Shown here piece after piece: positions 6,801-9,048 of a stretch of 9,048 nt of DNA. The DNA is from Muribaculaceae bacterium (lineage in GTDB: Bacteria; Bacteroidota; Bacteroidia; Bacteroidales; Muribaculaceae), in the NCBI GenBank assembly GCA_009775375.1, contig VSPO01000123.1, positions 1-9,048 of the forward strand, in the 5' to 3' direction. Every line of letters starts with the position of its first letter. The first letter of the stretch is position 1. A program made the position numbers and the translations under genes. The notes beneath the pieces were generated by a model. That model searched no databases. It was not told the origin of the DNA and was given only the letters and a program-made list of their open reading frames with translations.

Positions 6801-7068
6801 TGGAATAGAGGCTCAGGCAGTATGCTGGCCCGATGAGCAGGGAGAGAACGTGCTCGACCTGATAGCCAACCACAAGGTGGACCTGGTCATCAACATCCCG
6901 AAGAACCACACCAAGCGTGAGTTGACCAACGGCTACCGCATCCGCCGCTGGGCCATCGACCACAACATCCCCTTGCTGACCAACGCCCGTCTCGCAAGCG
7001 CCTTCGTAAAGGCCTTTATCAACAAAAAGGAAGACAGCGTAGGCATCACCCCCTGGAGCGAATACTAA
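3868..7068 (+). CDS. carB: Carbamoyl-phosphate synthase large subunit (ATP/ammonia part), CPS1/CAD-like type
   Basis: The 1066-residue protein makes carbamoyl phosphate from bicarbonate, two ATP and ammonia passed from the small subunit, feeding pyrimidine and arginine synthesis in the cytosol. It has the full family layout. The first ATP-grasp half (about 1-400) starts MKKVLLLGSGALKIGQAGEF with GGQTALNCG near 88-96 and NARLSRSSALASKASGYPLA later. An oligomerisation region (about 400-550) follows. The second ATP-grasp half (about 555-930) holds LGSGAYRIGSSVEFDWC (560-576) and NPETVSTDYDMCDRLYF. The allosteric MGS-like domain (about 930-1066) holds YATEGT (T968, T971), W987, N1009 and N1021. 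Many of these blocks match animal CPS1/CAD rather than E. coli CarB, for example IGSSVEFDWC in place of IGQGIEFDYC. The start is fixed by the family N-terminus and by the promoter 31 nt upstream. No carA lies next to it in this window. Codon use is GC-rich, unlike the genes on the left. Confidence 0.97.
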   Translation: MKKVLLLGSGALKIGQAGEFDYSGSQALKALREEGISSVLINPNIATIQTSEGVADQVYFLPITPFFVEEVIKKERPDGILLAFGGQTALNCGTEMYLNGTLEKYGVKVLGTSVEAIMITEDRDLFVKKLDEIDIKTPVSQAVENIDDAVEVAHRIGFPVMVRSGYALGGLGSGICTNDDEFRKHCESALAYSKQILVEESLKGWKEIEFEVIRDANDHCFTVVPMENFDPLGIHTGESIVVAPIVSLSKEQIKMLEDIATKVVRHIGIVGECNIQYAFNAETNDYRIIEINARLSRSSALASKASGYPLAFVAAKLALGYTLDQIGEMGTPNSAYIAPSVDYMIVKIPRWDLSKFVGVDREIGSSMKSVGEIMSIGKSFEEIIQKGLRMIGQGMHGFVGNNDIHFDDLDAALAHPTDTRIFAIAQALEEGYSVECIEELTKIDRWFISRLGNIVDYKKVLEGYDKIESVPADVMKEAKRLGFSDFQIARFVENPQGNMEQEVLRVRECRKAMDITPRVRRINTVASEYPELTNYLYVTYGAEENSIPYDMNAGNNIVVLGSGAYRIGSSVEFDWCSVNAATTCRKLGYKAIMINYNPETVSTDYDMCDRLYFDELSFERVMDILDLESPRGVIVSVGGQIPNNLAMKLYRRHVPVLGTSPISIDRAENRHKFSAMLDQLGIDQPRWKEVTTFEDIDKFIAEVGFPVLVRPSYVLSGAAMNVCYDYEHLHRFLTEAAKVSKEYPVVVSEFMQNAKEIEFDAVARNGEIVEYAISEHVEFAGVHSGDATLVFPAQKIYMATARRIKRISAKIAKELNISGPFNIQYLAKDNYVKVIECNLRASRSFPFVSKVLKENFIETATRIMLGEKVEKVDTSTFDIDYIGVKASQFSFARLHKADPVLGVDMSSTGEVGCLGKDFDEALLNAMISVGHHIPKDAVLVSSGDVRGKVDMLEACRLLAENGYKIYATEGTAAFLNNNGIEAQAVCWPDEQGENVLDLIANHKVDLVINIPKNHTKRELTNGYRIRRWAIDHNIPLLTNARLASAFVKAFINKKEDSVGITPWSEY

Positions 7069-7082
7069 AACATGCCCAATGC

Positions 7083-7130
7083 GCAATAAAAGCCCCCAAA
7101 ATCCTTAAGGATTTTGGGGGCTTTTATTGC
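7083..7130. terminator. Perfect 48-bp palindromic terminator after carB
   Basis: The 24 bases 7083-7106 are followed directly by their exact reverse complement 7107-7130, with centre CCTTAAGG. The stem contains GCCCCC/GGGGGC, flanked by A-rich bases on one side and TTTTATT on the other, so it can act on either strand. It begins 14 nt after the carB stop. The following 112 nt before the next gene show no clear promoter boxes; the leader directly before ATG 7243 is AT-rich. Confidence 0.85.
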
Positions 7131-7242
7131 TGAACCTTTTTTGCGACGCAGGCGTTGTTAATACAGAAAGAAGAACGCGCTTGATTTTATCTCGAACGTC
7201 CTACTGAAAAACACAATTATAAAAACCATATTTAATCTCACT

Positions 7243-8403
7243 ATGAGCAAGACACACCAGCCCAAAACTCAGGAACTCATCGACCTTATCGCTAAGAATG
7301 GTTGGCAGGACAAGTTCCAACAGGCTTTTGAGAAAGCCAAATCATACAATGTCAAAGAGATGGACGACATAAACTCTCTCGAAGACTACTACAATTGGCT
7401 CGACGCGAACCTGCGCTGGATTCCGGTGGAGAACAAGTTCGGACGCGCCATGTTCAACCATATCTGCAAATTCTATTTCATCCTCGACCAGTCGCCCGTA
7501 AAGGAGCTTCAGAATCCGGTGGAACCTCACGACAAAATGCAGCCTCTCACGGAACTTTCCGCCTGGATGAAATCGTATATCAAGGAGCTTGGCCTCTTCC
7601 TCGACTCCCCCGAATCGATTACTCCCGAATCGGTCAAGTCGTTCTACGACTCCCCCGAATTCAATATGGATGAATATCTGGAGCCCCGTGGCGGATGGAA
7701 GACATATAATGAGTTCTTCGCCCGTCATTGCAAACCGGGCACCCGTCCCGTAGCAGCCATCGAAGACAGCTCAGTCATCACATCGCCGGCCGACTCCACT
7801 TTCGACGGAGCCTGGGAGGTGCGTGGCGACGACACCATCGAAATAAAGGGAATCCACTGGAAAATATCAGAACTTCTTGAAGGAAGTCCTTATAAAAATC
7901 GCTTTAAAGGAGGCATGTGGATGCACGCTTTTCTCGGCCCCAACGACTACCATCGTCAGCATGCCCCCGTCAGCGGCCGTGTGCTTGAAGCCCGCGATAT
8001 AATGGGCGTCACCTATCTGCAGGTAGTGCCTAAACCCGTTGCCGGAAGCGACCGCAACACTCTCGACGGCCAGAGAGTCGACACTTTCGACGCTCCCGAC
8101 GATCCGGGCTACGAGTTCATGCAGAACAGAGGCCTTATAGTGATGGAAAGCGCCATCGGTCTTGTAGCCATTTTGCCTATGGGCATGGGTCAGGTTTCTT
8201 CAGTAGTTGTGACTGCGGAAGAGGGACGAGTGCTGCGCAAGGGCGAAGAGATAAGCTACTTCCAGTTTGGCGGAAGCGACATCGTGATGGTGTTTGAGTC
8301 TTCGTCCAACGTGCATTTCACGGCCAAAGAGGGCATGCACTACAAATATGGCCGCGCCATTGCCCAGGCCTATCCCGTAGCCAAAGGGATAGAACTGCTT
8401 TGA
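7243..8403 (+). CDS. Phosphatidylserine decarboxylase-family protein with N-terminal PSDC-like domain
   Basis: This 386-residue protein belongs to the self-processing, pyruvoyl-dependent decarboxylase family. Residues 1 to about 150 are a helical extension (DDINSLEDYYNWLDANLRWIP…) resembling the PSDC domain found before some fungal and bacterial family members. The catalytic part carries TSPADSTFDGAW (D184), WMHAFLGPNDYHRQHAPVSG (H237, H240) and FGGSDIVMVFE. In that last motif cleavage is expected between G344 and S345, with S345 becoming the pyruvoyl group; it replaces the bacterial LGST. There is no signal peptide or transmembrane helix, so it is probably cytosolic, unlike canonical membrane-bound Psd, and it is much longer than the roughly 230-residue Bacteroidetes Psd. 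Substrate is uncertain: phosphatidylserine, or a free amino acid as for the related fungal tryptophan decarboxylase PsiD. It follows carB in the same direction but behind a strong terminator, so it is probably transcribed separately. Confidence 0.85.
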   Translation: MSKTHQPKTQELIDLIAKNGWQDKFQQAFEKAKSYNVKEMDDINSLEDYYNWLDANLRWIPVENKFGRAMFNHICKFYFILDQSPVKELQNPVEPHDKMQPLTELSAWMKSYIKELGLFLDSPESITPESVKSFYDSPEFNMDEYLEPRGGWKTYNEFFARHCKPGTRPVAAIEDSSVITSPADSTFDGAWEVRGDDTIEIKGIHWKISELLEGSPYKNRFKGGMWMHAFLGPNDYHRQHAPVSGRVLEARDIMGVTYLQVVPKPVAGSDRNTLDGQRVDTFDAPDDPGYEFMQNRGLIVMESAIGLVAILPMGMGQVSSVVVTAEEGRVLRKGEEISYFQFGGSDIVMVFESSSNVHFTAKEGMHYKYGRAIAQAYPVAKGIELL

Positions 8404-8444
8404 CAAAAAAAAGAAAAACGTCTTATCACAGGTTAGTAACGTCC

Positions 8445-8508
8445 GACTGCGAATCTAAAGCAGTCGAATAAAAAAACAAGCCCCCGCCACGACCGTGGCG
8501 GGGGCTTT
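8445..8508 (+). terminator. Terminator of the decarboxylase-family gene
   Basis: AAGCCCCCGCCACG (8478-8491) pairs with CGTGGCGGGGGCTT (8494-8507), a 14-bp GC-rich stem followed by TTTCT. A smaller hairpin (GACTGC 8445-8450 with GCAGTC 8460-8465) precedes it. The A-run before the main stem could serve the opposite strand. It lies about 40-100 nt after the stop at 8403. Confidence 0.8.
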
Positions 8509-8527
8509 CTCCTTAAAGGAGCTTCTA

Positions 8528-8607
8528 AAGGTTAGCTTACATAACCTTGGATTCGTTTTTTCATTTCCTGGCACTGCCGGGAAAATCTGCCGGGATTCCC
8601 GACCTTA
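8528..8607. other. Non-coding stretch with small hairpins
   Basis: Between the terminator and the SusD remnant no gene is visible. AAGGTTA (8528-8534) pairs with TAACCTT (8542-8548), followed by a T-run at 8555-8561. Further on, two CCGGGA-containing segments (8578-8597) can pair with TCCCG nearby. This could be the former terminator region of the susD-like gene. Confidence 0.35.
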
Positions 8608-8790
8608 TCAATTCCATCCGGGATTCTGCTCAATGACAGCTCCGGTGTTGGTGTCGATGACGGTCTGCGGAATCGGGAACAGAGTCCACTTCGAGATTTT
8701 AGGAAGATTCGATTGGAAGCTTCCGGGCCATGCCTCGCTTTGGTCGGCGATATACATGGCGTGGGCGTTGATGCTCTCGATTCCCTCTTT
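8608..8790 (-). pseudogene. C-terminal fragment of a SusD/RagB-like outer-membrane lipoprotein
   Basis: Reading leftward, about 60 codons end at TGA (8610-8608): …INAHAMYIADQSEAWPGSFQ…KISKWTLFPIPQTVID…QNPGWN. The W-x-LFPIPQ-x-x-ID…QNPGW ending is the hallmark C-terminus of SusD-family glycan-binding lipoproteins from polysaccharide utilisation loci. Everything before about 8790 is gone; in that frame the upstream bases are the antisense of the AraC remnant. Full SusD proteins are roughly 500-600 residues with an N-terminal lipoprotein signal, so this remnant is not functional. No susC is present in the window. Confidence 0.75.
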
Positions 8791-8799
8791 GCCGATTCG

Positions 8800-8940
8800 C
8801 AGCAGAAAGGTCTTTATCCGATAACGGAGATAGCCTATCAGTGCGGGTTCAGCTCCCATTCGTCGTTTGCCGAATCGTTTAAGCGTCAGTTTGGCATGTC
8901 TGCCTCTGATTTTATGCAGCAAAACCATCCCCGTCCCTAA
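8800..8940 (+). pseudogene. C-terminal fragment of an AraC-family regulator (HTH end)
   Basis: The + strand reads LYPITEIAYQCGFSSHSSFA followed by ESFKRQFGMSASDFMQQ and a stop at 8938-8940. This is the second helix-turn-helix of AraC-type DNA-binding domains (HTH_18), with the conserved ITEIAYQCGF and F-K-x-x-F-G-M-S-x-x-x-F spacing. Only about the last 45 residues remain; the first helix-turn-helix and any sensor domain are lost. The frame can be opened at ATG 8713, but residues before about 8800 are antisense to the SusD fragment, so that start is an artefact of the fusion. In Bacteroidales such domains occur in regulators and hybrid two-component systems next to susC/susD genes, consistent with both remnants coming from one locus. 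Confidence 0.7.
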
Positions 8941-8980
8941 AATTAGCTTCAAACCACAAGTCCATCCGGTCTTTCAAACC

Positions 8981-9015
8981 AGTTCGTATGTTTGCAGCGT
9001 CAAACGTACGAAACT
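8981..9015. repeat. Inverted repeat after the AraC remnant
   Basis: AGTTCGTATGTTTG (8981-8994) and CAAACGTACGAAACT (9001-9015) are near-perfect inverted repeats around a 6-nt loop, with one G·U-type mismatch and one extra base. It may be an operator-like dyad or a repeat end; no function is evident. Confidence 0.4.
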
Positions 9016-9017
9016 AA

Positions 9018-9048
9018 AAAACTTTCGCCATAGGCTAAAAGTTTTATA
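9018..9048 (+). terminator. Hairpin with T-rich end at the window edge
   Basis: AAAACTTT (9018-9025) pairs with AAAGTTTT (9038-9045), and GCC/GGC inside the loop extends the stem. TTTTATA follows. It lies about 80 nt beyond the AraC remnant's stop and could be its terminator, although the stem is AT-rich. The window ends here. Confidence 0.4.

Noticed and set aside
6319..7086. 255-codon - strand open frame inside carB
   Set aside because: It is an antisense shadow of a GC-rich conserved gene; the + strand CarB match is unambiguous over the whole stretch.
8440..8466. Anticodon-arm-like hairpin GACTGC…GCAGTC, checked as part of a tRNA
   Set aside because: The loop is 9 nt and no acceptor, D or T arms can be found around it.
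1..9048. CRISPR array or insertion sequence
   Set aside because: No regularly spaced short repeats and no transposase gene were found on either strand.

Overview
The window looks like a chromosomal segment from a member of the Bacteroidales, probably a gut lineage close to Muribaculaceae or Bacteroidaceae; the family is inferred. The evidence is promoters of the Bacteroidetes type (-33 TTG-like box, 20-nt spacer, -7 TAnnTTTG), remnants of a SusD-type lipoprotein and an AraC-type regulator, a RhuM-family gene of the Bacteroidetes kind, and a CarB of the CPS1/CAD-like type. Two intact GC-rich housekeeping-type genes (carB and a phosphatidylserine-decarboxylase-family gene) sit on the + strand on the right. 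The left half is accessory DNA that is more AT-rich and full of scars.

Layout. 45-854 (-) is a rhuM-like gene broken by an in-frame amber codon and lacking its usual C-terminal end. 1022-1350 (+) and 3233-2919 (-) each carry a Bacteroidetes-type promoter, a conserved ~65-nt core (62/65 identical between the two, in inverted orientation), a series of small hairpins and a terminator-like 3' end. I interpret them as two copies of the same structured small RNA gene, pointing towards each other and bracketing a translationally coupled glycosyltransferase pair (GT2-like 1433-2209 and GT32-like 2206-2883). 3335-3637 (-) is a decayed C-terminal fragment of an unidentified coiled-coil-ending protein, with its own hairpin downstream. 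3701-3811 (+) is the N-terminal stub of a YafQ-like toxin, cut off just before the carB promoter.

carB (3868-7068) has its own promoter, no carA next to it in this window, and ends at a perfect 48-bp palindromic terminator. The decarboxylase-family gene (7243-8403) follows and ends at a strong GC hairpin with a U-run. The right end (8608-8940) is a deletion scar: the 3' end of a susD-like gene on the - strand is fused, 5' side to 5' side, to the 3' end of an araC-like regulator on the + strand. It is followed by two further hairpins.

How the parts work together. The glycosyltransferase pair probably modifies a surface polysaccharide or lipid-linked glycan. carB supplies carbamoyl phosphate for pyrimidine and arginine synthesis. 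The decarboxylase may belong to phospholipid metabolism or decarboxylate an amino acid. The most unusual signal is the pair of inverted, promoter-bearing, terminator-ending RNA-like elements around the glycosyltransferases.
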